Assembly (NCBI RefSeq): GCF_029392895.1
Contig: NZ_CP114200.1
Coordinates: forward strand, 4,557,001 to 4,621,000
Source of the DNA: Streptomyces sp. 71268
GTDB taxonomy: Bacteria > Actinomycetota > Actinomycetes > Streptomycetales > Streptomycetaceae
DNA length: 64,000 nucleotides
Reading direction: 5' to 3'
A program made the position numbers and the translations under genes. A model generated the notes under the pieces. The model was given only the letters and a program-made list of their open reading frames with translations. It ran no database searches and was not told the DNA's origin. Positions 43,478-52,665 of this stretch are shown one piece after another (position 1 is the first letter of the stretch; each line of letters opens with the position of its first letter).

Positions 43478-44517
43478 ACGTGTCCACCTCGGCACCGGTC
43501 GCCATCACCGGCGTCGGCGCCGTCAGCCGCCCCGCCATCGGGGCGCGGGAGCTGGCCCGGGCCGCCGACCTCTGGCGCACCGAGCCGACCGACGACGAAC
43601 GTCCCTGGTCCGTGGCCGAGTTGGACAACTTCGCGCCCGCCGAGTTCCTCGGCAAGCGCGGCTGGCGGTTCCTGCCCGAGGCCACCCGGGCCGCGCTCGC
43701 CGCCGTCCAACTCACCCTGGCCCACGCCAACGAGGCCGCCGACGGCGCCACGGAGCACGCCCCCGAGCGGGTCGGCGTCGCGCTCGGCACCAACTTCGCG
43801 GTCGACGCCGTCGTGGACCGCATCGACCGGGCCCTGCTCGCCGAGGGCATCGCCGGCATCAGCCCCGTCGAGTGCCCCAACTTCTCCGTCAACGTCCCCG
43901 CCGGCCGGCTCGGCATCGCGCACGGCCTGCGCGCCTTCAACATCACGCTGGTCAACCCGCTCACCGCCGGACTGGAGTCGGCGCTGGTCGGCGCCCGCGC
44001 GATGGCCGCCGACCGGGCCGACGCGGTGCTGGTCGGCGCCGTCGAGGGCCGCCCGCCGGCCGCCGCCCGCACCGTCACCGGGCCCGGCGTGGACGCGGCC
44101 GGCGCCTGCCTGCTGCACCTGGAGCGCCCCGAGCGCGCCGCCGAGCGCGGCGCCACCGTGCACGCCCTGCTCACCGGCGGCTCCCGGCGCACGGTGCCCG
44201 GCAACCCGGCCGCCGCCCAGCGCGTGCTGGCCGCCGCGCTCGACGCGCTGGGCACCCCGCCCGGCGTGCTGCACCTGTCCCTGCCGGCCACCGGCGGCGC
44301 GCACGCCGCCCAGGCCGCCGAGGACTGGGCCAAGACGCGCGGCGCGACCACCGCCCTGACCGTGACCACCGGCGCCCCACAGGCGTCGGCCACGCCCGTA
44401 CTCGGCCTGGCCCAGCACCTGGTGCGCGGCGTGCGCGAGAGCGCCGTGGTCGGCGCCCTCGGCCCGCGCGGCAACCTCACCCTGCTGCGCCTCGAACCGC
44501 CCCGGAGCCGGGCATGA
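43474..44517 (+). CDS. Short Cys-less ketosynthase-like protein (CLF3)
   Basis: 347 residues from GTG 43474. KS-beta features include FLGKRGWRFLPEATRAALAA and CPNFSVNVPAGRLGIAHGLRAFNITLVNPLTAGLESAL, where Leu/Asn occupy the region of the nucleophilic Cys. His motifs are absent (LSLPATGGAHAAQ). It is shorter than CLF1 and shares its shortened architecture with CLF2. It overlaps the downstream hydrolase gene (ATGA), repeating the KS, short CLF, hydrolase order seen at 35652-38620. Confidence 0.83.
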   Translation: MNVSTSAPVAITGVGAVSRPAIGARELARAADLWRTEPTDDERPWSVAELDNFAPAEFLGKRGWRFLPEATRAALAAVQLTLAHANEAADGATEHAPERVGVALGTNFAVDAVVDRIDRALLAEGIAGISPVECPNFSVNVPAGRLGIAHGLRAFNITLVNPLTAGLESALVGARAMAADRADAVLVGAVEGRPPAAARTVTGPGVDAAGACLLHLERPERAAERGATVHALLTGGSRRTVPGNPAAAQRVLAAALDALGTPPGVLHLSLPATGGAHAAQAAEDWAKTRGATTALTVTTGAPQASATPVLGLAQHLVRGVRESAVVGALGPRGNLTLLRLEPPRSRA

Positions 44518-45323
44518 GCCCCGAGTCCGGACCCGCCCCGGTGAAGGCGTCGCTGCTGTACGGCGAGGAGTTGGCCGTCCACCGGTTCGCCGAGCTGCCC
44601 GCCGCCGCGCTCGTACACGGCCTGGAGGACGACTGGAGCAGCTACACCAAGCTGAGCCAGCTCCTGTCCGGGCGCTTCCGCAGCTTCCCGCTCGACATGC
44701 CCTGGCGCTCCGGCGGCACCTACCGCTGGCGCGCCCGGGCCACCAGCGGGCAGTGGATCGAGGGCGGCCTGCAGATGATGCCCGAGCCGGTCTCGGTGCT
44801 CATCGCGCACTCCATGGGCGCCAACTCCGTGCTCCAGTGGCTGGCCTCGGGCGCCAACCCCAAGCTGGACGCGCTGATCCTGCTCTCACCCTTCTACTGG
44901 TCGCCCACCCAACCCGTGGACTGGGCGATCTTCGACGGCTTCCGGCAGCAGTTCGCGGCCGTGATGACCGCCGGCCTCCAGACCCGGCTGGGCCCGCGGG
45001 CCCACACGATGGACCCCGACATCTTCAACACCATGGTGCGCAAGATGTTGGAGAAGATGGGCCCCCAGGCGTTCCTGGCCCTCTTCGACCAGTACAGCGC
45101 GGCGTCCTCGCTCGCGCTTTCCCACGTATCGGTTCCCACGCTGGTGATCGGCAGCCCCAACGACCCGGGGATGCTGGGCGATCGTGCCGATGCGCTCCAG
45201 GCGGACATGCCCAGCGCCGAGCTGTGCATGGACCCCCGCTTCAGCCACTTCTGCCACGTGGAACAGGCGCAGGAAGTGGCCGATCTGATCATCGCGTTCG
45301 TGGACCGCCAGCGGGCGGGCTGA
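44514..45323 (+). CDS. Alpha/beta hydrolase (thioesterase-like), paralogue of the hydrolase at 37779
   Basis: 269 residues. Oxyanion region LVHGLEDDWSSY, nucleophile S100 in LIAHSMGANSVLQW, and the terminal His in FSHFCHVEQAQEVAD. The last block aligns with GYGHFCHIDRAEEM of the first hydrolase, so the two genes are duplicates, each placed after a short CLF. It may release acyl chains, or remove misprimed ones. No signal peptide, so cytoplasmic. Confidence 0.87.
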   Translation: MSPESGPAPVKASLLYGEELAVHRFAELPAAALVHGLEDDWSSYTKLSQLLSGRFRSFPLDMPWRSGGTYRWRARATSGQWIEGGLQMMPEPVSVLIAHSMGANSVLQWLASGANPKLDALILLSPFYWSPTQPVDWAIFDGFRQQFAAVMTAGLQTRLGPRAHTMDPDIFNTMVRKMLEKMGPQAFLALFDQYSAASSLALSHVSVPTLVIGSPNDPGMLGDRADALQADMPSAELCMDPRFSHFCHVEQAQEVADLIIAFVDRQRAG

Positions 45324-45352
45324 CACCGAGACGAAGGGCACGAGGACACCTC

Positions 45353-46927
45353 ATGTCGGGAAACACCCTGCACCTACGGGCGTTGCCACCGCGCAACAAG
45401 CCCGGACTGACCCTGCTGGCCGCGCTGCTCGGCCTGTTCATCGCGCTGCTCGACGTCACCGTCGTCACCGTGGCCATGCCGACCATCGGCGACGACCTGG
45501 ACGCCACCTTCGACGACCTGGAGTGGGTGGCCAACGCGTACATGCTGGCCCTGGCCGTCCTCATCGTCACCGCGGGCCGGCTGGGTGACCTGTTCGGGCA
45601 GCGGGCCATCTACGTCATCGGCGTGGTCATCTTCCTCGCCGGCTCGGTGCTGTGCGCCGCCGCGGGCGAGATCACCCTGCTCGGCGCCGAGCACATCACC
45701 ACGATGCACGTGGGCCGCGTGGTCCAGGGCGTGGGCGGCGCCGTCGTCATGCCGCTGACGCTGGCCATCGTCTACTCCTCCTTCGAGGGCAAGGCGCGCG
45801 CCAAGGGCATCATGATGTGGGGCGCCGTCGGCGGCCTGGCCACCGCGCTCGGCCCGCTGATCGGCGGCCTCCTGGTGGACCACGCCGGCTGGGAGTGGAT
45901 CTTTCTCATCAACGTACCGATCGGCGCGGTCGTCATCTTCGCCGCCCTCGCCGGCATGGGCGCCGACCAGCGCCGCGCGAGCAGCGGCAACTCCATCGAC
46001 CTGCCCGGCCTCGTCACCCTCAGCGCCTCGCTGCTCTGCGTCAACCTGGCCCTGATCAACGGCAACTCCTGGGGCTGGACCTCCACCCGGGTGCTCGGGC
46101 TGCTCGGCGGCGGCGTCGTCCTGCTGGCCGGCTTCCTGGCCGTCGAGGCCCGCTCCAGGGCGCCCATCATGGACCTGAGCTGGTTCCGCCGGCCGTCCTT
46201 CGGCGGCAGCATCGCCACCTCGTTCCTGCTCGGCGCCGGCATGTTCTCGGTGATCTTCTACCTGTCGATCTACCTCCAGACCGGCCTGGACCTCAGCGCC
46301 CAGGAGACCGGCGTGCGGCTGCTGCCGATGACGCTGATGCTGATGATCGGCGCGCCGGTCGGCGGCCGGATCGTCGCCAAGGCCGGCGTGCGCAAGGCCC
46401 TGGTCTTCGCGATGACCCTGATGGCCGTCGGCATCGCGCTCTACACGCTGGCCGACCCCAAGGGCGACTCCGGCTCCTGGACCCTGCTGCTGCCCGGCAT
46501 GCTGCTGACCGGCCTGGCCATGGGCGTCGCCATGCCCGTCGCCTCCGAGCTGACCATCTCCTCCGCCCCGCAGGACCGAGTCGGCGTGGCCGCCAGCGCC
46601 GGCACCATGATCCGCCAGGTGGGCAACGCGGTCGGCATCGCCATCATGGGCGCGCTGATGAGCAACCGCACCGACGCGGCCACCGAGGAGATGACCGACC
46701 TCCAGCGCAAGGGCGAGGCGACCGCCGAGGCCGCCGCCGCGCTCAAGCAGAAGGCCGTCACCGAGGGCATGGAGTACGGCGCCTGGTACGCCGCCGCCAT
46801 CACCCTGGTCGGCGCGGTCCTGGTGGTCCTCTTCGTACGCGACACCAAGCCCGCCACCCCGCCGACCGCCCCGCCGCGGTCCCGCCCGGACGACACGATG
46901 CGCCTCAGCAAGCTGCCGAGCGCGTGA
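45353..46927 (+). CDS. MFS transporter, DHA2 family (14 TM), probable product exporter
   Basis: 524 residues with about 14 helices. The first is LTLLAALLGLFIALLDVTVVTVAMPTI with motif D1 (LDVTVVTVA), then the loop motif GRLGDLFGQR and motif C in GGLATALGPLIGGLL. This is the EmrB/QacA drug-efflux group. ATG 45353, 29 nt after the hydrolase gene and 10 nt before the malonyl transferase gene, so it belongs to the operon. It most likely exports the polyketide product and contributes to self-resistance. Confidence 0.93.
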   Translation: MSGNTLHLRALPPRNKPGLTLLAALLGLFIALLDVTVVTVAMPTIGDDLDATFDDLEWVANAYMLALAVLIVTAGRLGDLFGQRAIYVIGVVIFLAGSVLCAAAGEITLLGAEHITTMHVGRVVQGVGGAVVMPLTLAIVYSSFEGKARAKGIMMWGAVGGLATALGPLIGGLLVDHAGWEWIFLINVPIGAVVIFAALAGMGADQRRASSGNSIDLPGLVTLSASLLCVNLALINGNSWGWTSTRVLGLLGGGVVLLAGFLAVEARSRAPIMDLSWFRRPSFGGSIATSFLLGAGMFSVIFYLSIYLQTGLDLSAQETGVRLLPMTLMLMIGAPVGGRIVAKAGVRKALVFAMTLMAVGIALYTLADPKGDSGSWTLLLPGMLLTGLAMGVAMPVASELTISSAPQDRVGVAASAGTMIRQVGNAVGIAIMGALMSNRTDAATEEMTDLQRKGEATAEAAAALKQKAVTEGMEYGAWYAAAITLVGAVLVVLFVRDTKPATPPTAPPRSRPDDTMRLSKLPSA

Positions 46928-46937
46928 GGAGTACGCC

Positions 46938-48032
46938 TTGACGCACACCGACACCCAGCACCCCGAGGCCACGGCCTCCTCCGCGGCCCCGGCAGCCACG
47001 GGCTCCGCGACGGCCCCGGCCACCGCGGCGGCCCCGGCCGCCTCCGGCGCGGGCGAGGCCGAGGGTGAGCGCGGCAAAACCGCGTTCCTCTTCCCCGGCC
47101 AGGGCTCGCAGAAGGTCGGCATGGGCCTCGACCTCGTCGCGGCCCGCCCCGACCTGGTGGAGACCTACTACCGGCAGGCCGACGACATCCTCGGCATCCC
47201 GCTCTCCAAGCTGTGCTGGGAGGGCCCCGAGGACGCGCTGCGCGACACCGCCATCACCCAGCCCGCGGTCTTCCTCACCAGCCTGGTCACCCTCGACGTG
47301 CTCGGCGACCGGGGCGTGCACCCCGACGTCGTCGCCGGTCACAGCCTCGGCGAGTACACCGCCCTGGTCGCCGCCGGCGTCCTGGACTGGCGCGACGCGC
47401 TGCGCCTGGTGCGCCGTCGCGGTCAGTTGATGGCCGGCGTCAACGAGGAGGTGCCCGGCGCCATGGCCGCCGTGCTCGGCCTCGACCTGGCCACCGTCGA
47501 GGAGATCTGCGCCGAGGTCGCGGCCGAGACCGGCCAGGTCGCCGAGGTCGCCAACGACAACGAGCCGGGCCAGTCGGTCGTCTCCGGCGAGGCCGGCGCC
47601 ATCGAGAAGGTCCGCGAGGCCGCGCAGCGGGCCGGTGCCATGAAGGCCATCGCCCTGCCGGTCGGCGCGCCCTTCCACTGCGCGCTGATGCGCGGCATCG
47701 AGGAGGAGTTCGCCGCCGAACTCGACCAGGTCACCTTCCGCGAGCCCAGCACCCCGGTGGTCTCCGGCGTCACCGCCGACTACGCCACCAGCGCGCGCGG
47801 CATCACCGAAGCGCTGCGCCGCCAACTCGCCGGCCGGGTGCGGTGGACCGGGTCGGTGCGGTTGATGGCCGCCTCCGGCGTCACCCACTTCGTCGAGGTC
47901 GGCCCCGGCAAGGTGCTCAGCGGCCTGTGCCGACGCATCGTGCCCGACCTGGCGTCGTTCACCACGGGCGACGAGCGCCGCATGGCCAAGACCCTCGACG
48001 CCCTCGCACCCACAGCCGCCGCGGCGGCCTGA
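46938..48032 (+). CDS. fabD: Malonyl-CoA:ACP transacylase (FabD-like)
   Basis: 364 residues, starting at TTG 46938 with GAGGAG 6 nt upstream. Ala/Thr-rich leader of about 45 residues, then AFLFPGQGSQKVGMG, the nucleophile S136 in VVAGHSLGEYTALV and the His in LPVGAPFHCALM. It loads malonyl units on the ACP. A dedicated copy inside the cluster, next to a whole carboxylase set, implies a high demand for malonyl-CoA. The C-terminus PGKVLSGLCRRI is typical. Confidence 0.94.
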   Translation: MTHTDTQHPEATASSAAPAATGSATAPATAAAPAASGAGEAEGERGKTAFLFPGQGSQKVGMGLDLVAARPDLVETYYRQADDILGIPLSKLCWEGPEDALRDTAITQPAVFLTSLVTLDVLGDRGVHPDVVAGHSLGEYTALVAAGVLDWRDALRLVRRRGQLMAGVNEEVPGAMAAVLGLDLATVEEICAEVAAETGQVAEVANDNEPGQSVVSGEAGAIEKVREAAQRAGAMKAIALPVGAPFHCALMRGIEEEFAAELDQVTFREPSTPVVSGVTADYATSARGITEALRRQLAGRVRWTGSVRLMAASGVTHFVEVGPGKVLSGLCRRIVPDLASFTTGDERRMAKTLDALAPTAAAAA

Positions 48033-48061
48033 CACCAGCAAAGCCCAGGGGGACGCGCACC

Positions 48062-49669
48062 ATGAGCATCACCGACGATCGGCGGATCACCACCGACGAC
48101 CTGCCCGAGGACCCGAGCACCGGCGGGCTGCCCGAACAGCTCCTGAAACTAAGGGAGTTGAAGGAGGGCATCTACGCGGGCGACCCGGTGGCCACCGAGC
48201 GCCAGCACGCCAAGAACAAGCTCACCGCCCGCGAGCGCATCGACCTGCTCCTCGACGAGGGCTCCTTCCACGAGATCGAGACGCTGCGCCGACACCGCGC
48301 CAGCGGCTTCGGGCTGGAACACAAGAAGCCGCACACCGACGGCGTCATCACCGGCTGGGGCACCGTGCACGGCCGTACCGTCTTCGTCTACGCGCACGAC
48401 TTCCGGATCTTCGGCGGCGCGCTCGGCGAGGCCCACGCGCAGAAGATCCACAAGCTGATGGACCTGGCCGAGTCGGCCGGCGCCCCGCTGGTCTCCCTCA
48501 ACGACGGCGCCGGCGCCCGCATCCAGGAGGGCGTCACCGCGCTCGCCGGTTACGGCGGCATCTTCCAGCGCAACACCCGCTGCTCCGGCGTCATCCCGCA
48601 GATCTCCGTCATGCTCGGCCCCTGCGCCGGCGGCGCCGCGTACAGCCCCGCGCTGACCGACTTCGTCTTCATGGTCCGCGAGAGCTCGCAGATGTTCATC
48701 ACCGGGCCCGACGTCGTGCGCGCCGTCACCGGCGAGGAGATCAGCCAGAACGGCCTCGGCGGCGCCGACGTGCACGCCTCGGTCTCCGGCGTGGCCGCGT
48801 TCGCCTACGACGACGAGGAGAGCTGCCTGGAGGAGGTCCGCTACCTGCTGTCGATGCTGCCGCAGAACAACCGCGAGACCGCCCCCGTCGAGGAGACCGA
48901 GGACCCGGCCGACCGCAGCACCGACGCGCTGCTCGACCTGGTACCCGGCGACCCCAACCGCTCGTACGACATGCGCCAGGTCATCGAGGAGATCGTGGAC
49001 GACCACGACTTCTTCGAGGTCCAACCCACCTGGGCCACCAACATCATCTGCGCCCTGGCCCGGCTCGACGGACACGTCGTGGGCATCGTCGCCAACCAGC
49101 CCGCCTCGCTCGCCGGTGTCCTGGACATCCACGCCAGCGAGAAGGCCGCGCGCTTCGTGCAGACCTGCGACGCCTTCAACATCCCGCTGGTCAGCCTCGT
49201 GGACGTGCCCGGCTTCCTGCCCGGCGTCGACCAGGAGCACGGCGGCATCATCCGGCACGGCGCCAAGCTGCTCTACGCGTACTGCAACGCCACCGTCCCG
49301 CGCGTCCAGGTCATCCTGCGCAAGGCGTACGGCGGCGCGTACATCGTCATGGACTCCCGCTCCATCGGCGTGGACGTCTCGCTCGCCTGGCCCAGCAACG
49401 AGATCGCCGTCATGGGCGCCGAGGGCGCGGCCAACGTCATCTTCCGCCGCGAGATCGCCGCCGCCGACGACCCGGACGCGGTACGCCAGCAAAAGATCAA
49501 GGAGTACCAGAGCGAGCTGATGCACCCGTACTACGCGGCCGAACGCGGCCTGGTGGACGACGTCATCGACCCGCGCGAGACCCGCTCCGCGCTGATCAGC
49601 TCGCTGGCCATGCTCCGCACCAAGCACGCCGACCTGCCCTCCCGCAAGCACGGAAACCCGCCGGTGTGA
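48062..49669 (+). CDS. Acyl-CoA carboxylase carboxyltransferase (beta) subunit
   Basis: 535 residues, full length for AccB/Pcc[15 protein letters not shown] opens the N-terminal crotonase-fold domain; [17 protein letters not shown] and [16 protein letters not shown] form the first oxyanion region and biotin pocket; [24 protein letters not shown] and [17 protein letters not shown] form the second. It transfers CO2 from biotin to acetyl- or propionyl-CoA. Residue 422-type specificity (Asp versus Ile) cannot be fixed without alignment. The stop overlaps the epsilon gene (TGATG). Confidence 0.94.
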   Translation: MSITDDRRITTDDLPEDPSTGGLPEQLLKLRELKEGIYAGDPVATERQHAKNKLTARERIDLLLDEGSFHEIETLRRHRASGFGLEHKKPHTDGVITGWGTVHGRTVFVYAHDFRIFGGALGEAHAQKIHKLMDLAESAGAPLVSLNDGAGARIQEGVTALAGYGGIFQRNTRCSGVIPQISVMLGPCAGGAAYSPALTDFVFMVRESSQMFITGPDVVRAVTGEEISQNGLGGADVHASVSGVAAFAYDDEESCLEEVRYLLSMLPQNNRETAPVEETEDPADRSTDALLDLVPGDPNRSYDMRQVIEEIVDDHDFFEVQPTWATNIICALARLDGHVVGIVANQPASLAGVLDIHASEKAARFVQTCDAFNIPLVSLVDVPGFLPGVDQEHGGIIRHGAKLLYAYCNATVPRVQVILRKAYGGAYIVMDSRSIGVDVSLAWPSNEIAVMGAEGAANVIFRREIAAADDPDAVRQQKIKEYQSELMHPYYAAERGLVDDVIDPRETRSALISSLAMLRTKHADLPSRKHGNPPV

Positions 49670-49950
49670 TGGGCGCGACCAGGCACGGCGGCGCGCCCAG
49701 CGCCGTCCACGAGCAGCCCACCGCGGGCACCGCGCCCGCGCCGACCGACGACGCCCACCTGCGGGTCGTACGCGGCGCGCCGGGCGCCGAGGAAGTCGCC
49801 GCGCTCGCCGCGGTGTTCGCCACCCTGGCCCAGGGCGCGCGGCGCGGCCCGGCGCGCGGCCCGGGCCGCCCCCGGGTGAGCTGGGACCATCCGGGCCCCG
49901 GCCGCGCCGGCGCCCTCGGCTACCGCGCGCCCGGGTCGTGGACCGCATGA
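49669..49950 (+). CDS. Acyl-CoA carboxylase epsilon subunit
   Basis: 93 residues. The short C-terminal pattern [24 protein letters not shown] followed by a Trp-containing tail ([20 protein letters not shown]) is that of actinobacterial AccE/PccE, which joins and stimulates the alpha and beta subunits. ATG 49669 overlaps the beta-subunit stop; GTG 49666 is just upstream in frame. Its place between beta and alpha genes supports the call. Confidence 0.82.
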   Translation: MGATRHGGAPSAVHEQPTAGTAPAPTDDAHLRVVRGAPGAEEVAALAAVFATLAQGARRGPARGPGRPRVSWDHPGPGRAGALGYRAPGSWTA

Positions 49951-50132
49951 GCGGCGCCTTACCCGGGGCGCCCGGGACGCGGGCCGCCGCGGCGGGCGGT
50001 CGGCCCGCCGTGGCCGGCACGCCTGACGGCACTCGGCCGTTGACGAAGGTGACGACGCCGGCGGCGTCGTCAGCGGAGCTGACGCACCCGGCCCGGGTGA
50101 CGCGGCCGGTGGGAAAAGGGAATCGGAGACCC

Positions 50133-51944
50133 ATGCGCAAGGTGCTCATCGCCAACCGTGGCGAAATCGCTGTCCGTGTTGCCCGTGCTTGTCGGGATGC
50201 CGGGATCGGGAGTGTGGCGGTGTACGCGGACCCGGATCGGGACGCGTTGCATGTGCGGGTTGCTGATGAGGCGTACGCGTTGGGTGGTGACACTCCGGCC
50301 ACCAGTTACCTGGACATGGGCAAGGTGTTGGCCGCGGCGGCCGAGTCCGGCGCGGACGCGGTCCACCCCGGTTATGGCTTCCTGTCGGAGAACGCGGACT
50401 TCGCCCAGGCCGTACTGGACGCGGGATTGACCTGGATCGGCCCGCCCCCGCAGGCCATCCGGGACCTGGGGGACAAGGTCGCGGCCCGCCACATCGCCCA
50501 ACGCGCCGGCGCTCCCCTGGTGGCTGGTACCCCCGACCCGGTCTCCGGTGCGGAGGAGGTCGTGGCCTTCGCCCGCGAACACGGCCTCCCGATCGCGATC
50601 AAGGCGGCTTTTGGTGGCGGCGGACGGGGCTTGAAGGTGGCCCGCTCGCTGGAGGAGGTCGCCGAACTCTACGACTCGGCCGTGCGTGAGGCGGTGGCCG
50701 CTTTCGGGCGGGGTGAGTGCTTCGTGGAGCGCTACCTGGATCGGCCGCGGCATGTGGAGACCCAGTGTCTGGCCGACCAGCACGGCAACGTGGTCGTGGT
50801 CTCCACCCGCGACTGCTCCCTCCAGCGCCGGCACCAGAAGCTCGTCGAGGAAGCCCCGGCACCGTTCCTGTCTCCGGAGCAGAACGCGGAGTTGTACCGG
50901 GCGTCGAAGGCGATCTTGCGTGAGGCCGGGTACGTGGGCGCGGGCACGTGTGAGTTCCTGGTCGGTCAGGACGGCACGATCTCCTTCCTCGAGGTCAACA
51001 CCCGTCTTCAGGTGGAGCACCCGGTGACCGAGGAGGTCACCGGTCTCGACCTGGTCCGGGAGATGTTCCGGATCGCCGATGGCGAGGAGTTGGGGTATGA
51101 CGACCCGCCGGTGCGGGGTCATTCCTTTGAGTTCCGGATCAATGGTGAGGACCCGGGGCGTGGGTTCTTGCCGGCGCCGGGGACGGTGACGCGGTTCGCG
51201 GGGCCCTCGGGGCCTGGGGTGCGGTTGGACGCGGGCGTGGAGTCGGGGTCGGTGATCGGTCCGGCCTGGGACTCGTTGTTGGCGAAGTTGATCGTCACGG
51301 GTGCCACGCGGCGGCAGGCGTTGGAGCGGGCCGCGCGGGCGTTGGAGGAGTTCGAGGTCGAGGGGATGGCGACCGCGCTGCCCTTCCACCGCGCGGTGGT
51401 CGCCGACCCCGCGTTCGCCCCCGAGCGCTCGGGCTCGACCGAGGCGTTCACGGTGCATACGCGGTGGATCGAGACGGAGTTCGTCAACGACATCAAGCCC
51501 TTCACCCCCGGCGAGAGCGCCGGTGAGGACGGTGAGGGCGAGGGCGTCGGTCGTGAGACCGTGGTCGTCGAGGTCGGTGGCAAGCGCCTTGAGGTCTCCC
51601 TCCCCGCCTCACTCGGCTTCGCCCCAACAGCCGCCAACGGCAACGGCGCTGCGGGCGGCGCGGGCAAGACCAAGCGGAAGAAGACCAGGAGCGCGGGCAG
51701 CGCGGCCACCGGTGACGCGCTGGCCTCCCCGATGCAGGGCACCATCGTCAAGGCGGCGGTCGAGGAGGGCCAGCGGGTGGAGGAGGGCGACCTCATCGTG
51801 GTCCTGGAGGCCATGAAGATGGAGCAGCCGCTCAACGCCCACCGCGCCGGCGTCATCCACGGCCTGGAGGCCGCCGTCGGCGCCTCCGTGTCGGCCGGCG
51901 CCGTCATCTGCCAGATCAAGGACGAGAAGCTCGCCACCGTGTGA
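50133..51944 (+). CDS. Acyl-CoA carboxylase alpha subunit (biotin carboxylase + BCCP)
   Basis: 603 residues. The biotin carboxylase domain (about 1-450) starts [23 protein letters not shown] and has the ATP loop [12 protein letters not shown], the [12 protein letters not shown] segment and [21 protein letters not shown]. The C-terminal BCCP domain carries the biotinyl Lys in [14 protein letters not shown] 50133 has CGGAG upstream. Codons in about 50150-51300 use T and A at third positions noticeably more than the neighbouring genes (CGT, GCT, GTT, GGT), suggesting recent acquisition or duplication from a separate carboxylase gene. Confidence 0.94.
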   Translation: MRKVLIANRGEIAVRVARACRDAGIGSVAVYADPDRDALHVRVADEAYALGGDTPATSYLDMGKVLAAAAESGADAVHPGYGFLSENADFAQAVLDAGLTWIGPPPQAIRDLGDKVAARHIAQRAGAPLVAGTPDPVSGAEEVVAFAREHGLPIAIKAAFGGGGRGLKVARSLEEVAELYDSAVREAVAAFGRGECFVERYLDRPRHVETQCLADQHGNVVVVSTRDCSLQRRHQKLVEEAPAPFLSPEQNAELYRASKAILREAGYVGAGTCEFLVGQDGTISFLEVNTRLQVEHPVTEEVTGLDLVREMFRIADGEELGYDDPPVRGHSFEFRINGEDPGRGFLPAPGTVTRFAGPSGPGVRLDAGVESGSVIGPAWDSLLAKLIVTGATRRQALERAARALEEFEVEGMATALPFHRAVVADPAFAPERSGSTEAFTVHTRWIETEFVNDIKPFTPGESAGEDGEGEGVGRETVVVEVGGKRLEVSLPASLGFAPTAANGNGAAGGAGKTKRKKTRSAGSAATGDALASPMQGTIVKAAVEEGQRVEEGDLIVVLEAMKMEQPLNAHRAGVIHGLEAAVGASVSAGAVICQIKDEKLATV

Positions 51945-51955
51945 GCGACCGCGCG

Positions 51956-51984
51956 GCGCCCGCCCGCCGTGGTGGGGCGGGCGC
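51956..51984 (+). terminator. Terminator after the carboxylase alpha gene
   Basis: GCGCCCGCCC (51956-51965) and GGGCGGGCGC (51975-51984) form a perfect 10-bp stem with a 9-nt loop, 11 nt after the stop codon. It probably ends the synthase-export-carboxylase transcription unit. Confidence 0.8.
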
Positions 51985-52090
51985 CGGGGGAGTGGGGCGA
52001 GCGGTGTGCGCGTGCGCGGAGCGCGCGGGCGCGCGTGCGAGCCTTGGGCCGAGACCGAAACAAGCCAGCAGGACGCAGAAGGAGAGCGAC

Positions 52091-52597
52091 GTGGCGCGAG
52101 GACCTGTCGTCCGCAAGTCCGCCGAGGCCGTGAGCCCGAGCGGGGAGAAGAGCCTGGGCGGTGTCGATCACGTGGACACGGTGGCGGTGGACGTCGCCCC
52201 CGGCACCACCCCGGCCGAGTTCGCCAAGGCCATGATGAGCTCGCCACCGAAGTGGGTCATCGCCCTGATGTCCCTGCGCGACAAGATCGTCAAGCCGTTC
52301 GGCCTGCGCGGCGGCGCCGTACAGGAGCCCGGCGAGGTCGTCCCCGGCGCCAAGCTCGGCCCCATGCGGGTCATCGACGTCTCGGCCGACGAGGTGGTGG
52401 CGGGCAAGGACGACAAGCACCTCAGCTACCGGGTGATCTTCGTCGTACGGGACGGGGCGCACGGCACCGAGGGCGCGTGCAGCACCGTCGTCCGCTACAA
52501 CCAGCCCTCGGGCAAGCGGTACTTCACCGTCATCCGCCCGTTCCACAACACGATCATGTCCAGCTTCGCCCGGCGCGGCGGCGCCACCCTGGCCTGA
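52091..52597 (+). CDS. DUF2867-like protein
   Basis: 168 residues from GTG 52091 with AAGGAGA upstream. The order VDVAPGTTPAEFAKAMMSSPPKWVIALMSLRD, then AGKDDKHLSYRVIFVV and VVRYNQPSGKRYFTVIRPFHNTIMSSF, matches my recollection of DUF2867 proteins (SRPBCC-like beta sheet with a C-terminal helix). No catalytic residues can be named. It follows the carboxylase gene after a terminator, so it may or may not belong to the cluster. Confidence 0.65.
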   Translation: MARGPVVRKSAEAVSPSGEKSLGGVDHVDTVAVDVAPGTTPAEFAKAMMSSPPKWVIALMSLRDKIVKPFGLRGGAVQEPGEVVPGAKLGPMRVIDVSADEVVAGKDDKHLSYRVIFVVRDGAHGTEGACSTVVRYNQPSGKRYFTVIRPFHNTIMSSFARRGGATLA

Positions 52598-52617
52598 TCC
52601 CGGTCTCGCCCGCGCCC

Positions 52618-52653
52618 GCCGGCCGCCGCTCCCCACCGGGGCCGGCGGCCGGC
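52618..52653. terminator. Bidirectional terminator between convergent genes
   Basis: GCCGGCCGCCG (52618-52628) pairs with CGGCGGCCGGC (52643-52653), 11 bp, with a smaller CCCC/GGGG stem inside the loop. It lies between the plus-strand DUF2867 gene and the minus-strand hydrolase gene. Confidence 0.8.
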
Positions 52654-52665
52654 GGCGTCCGTCGG

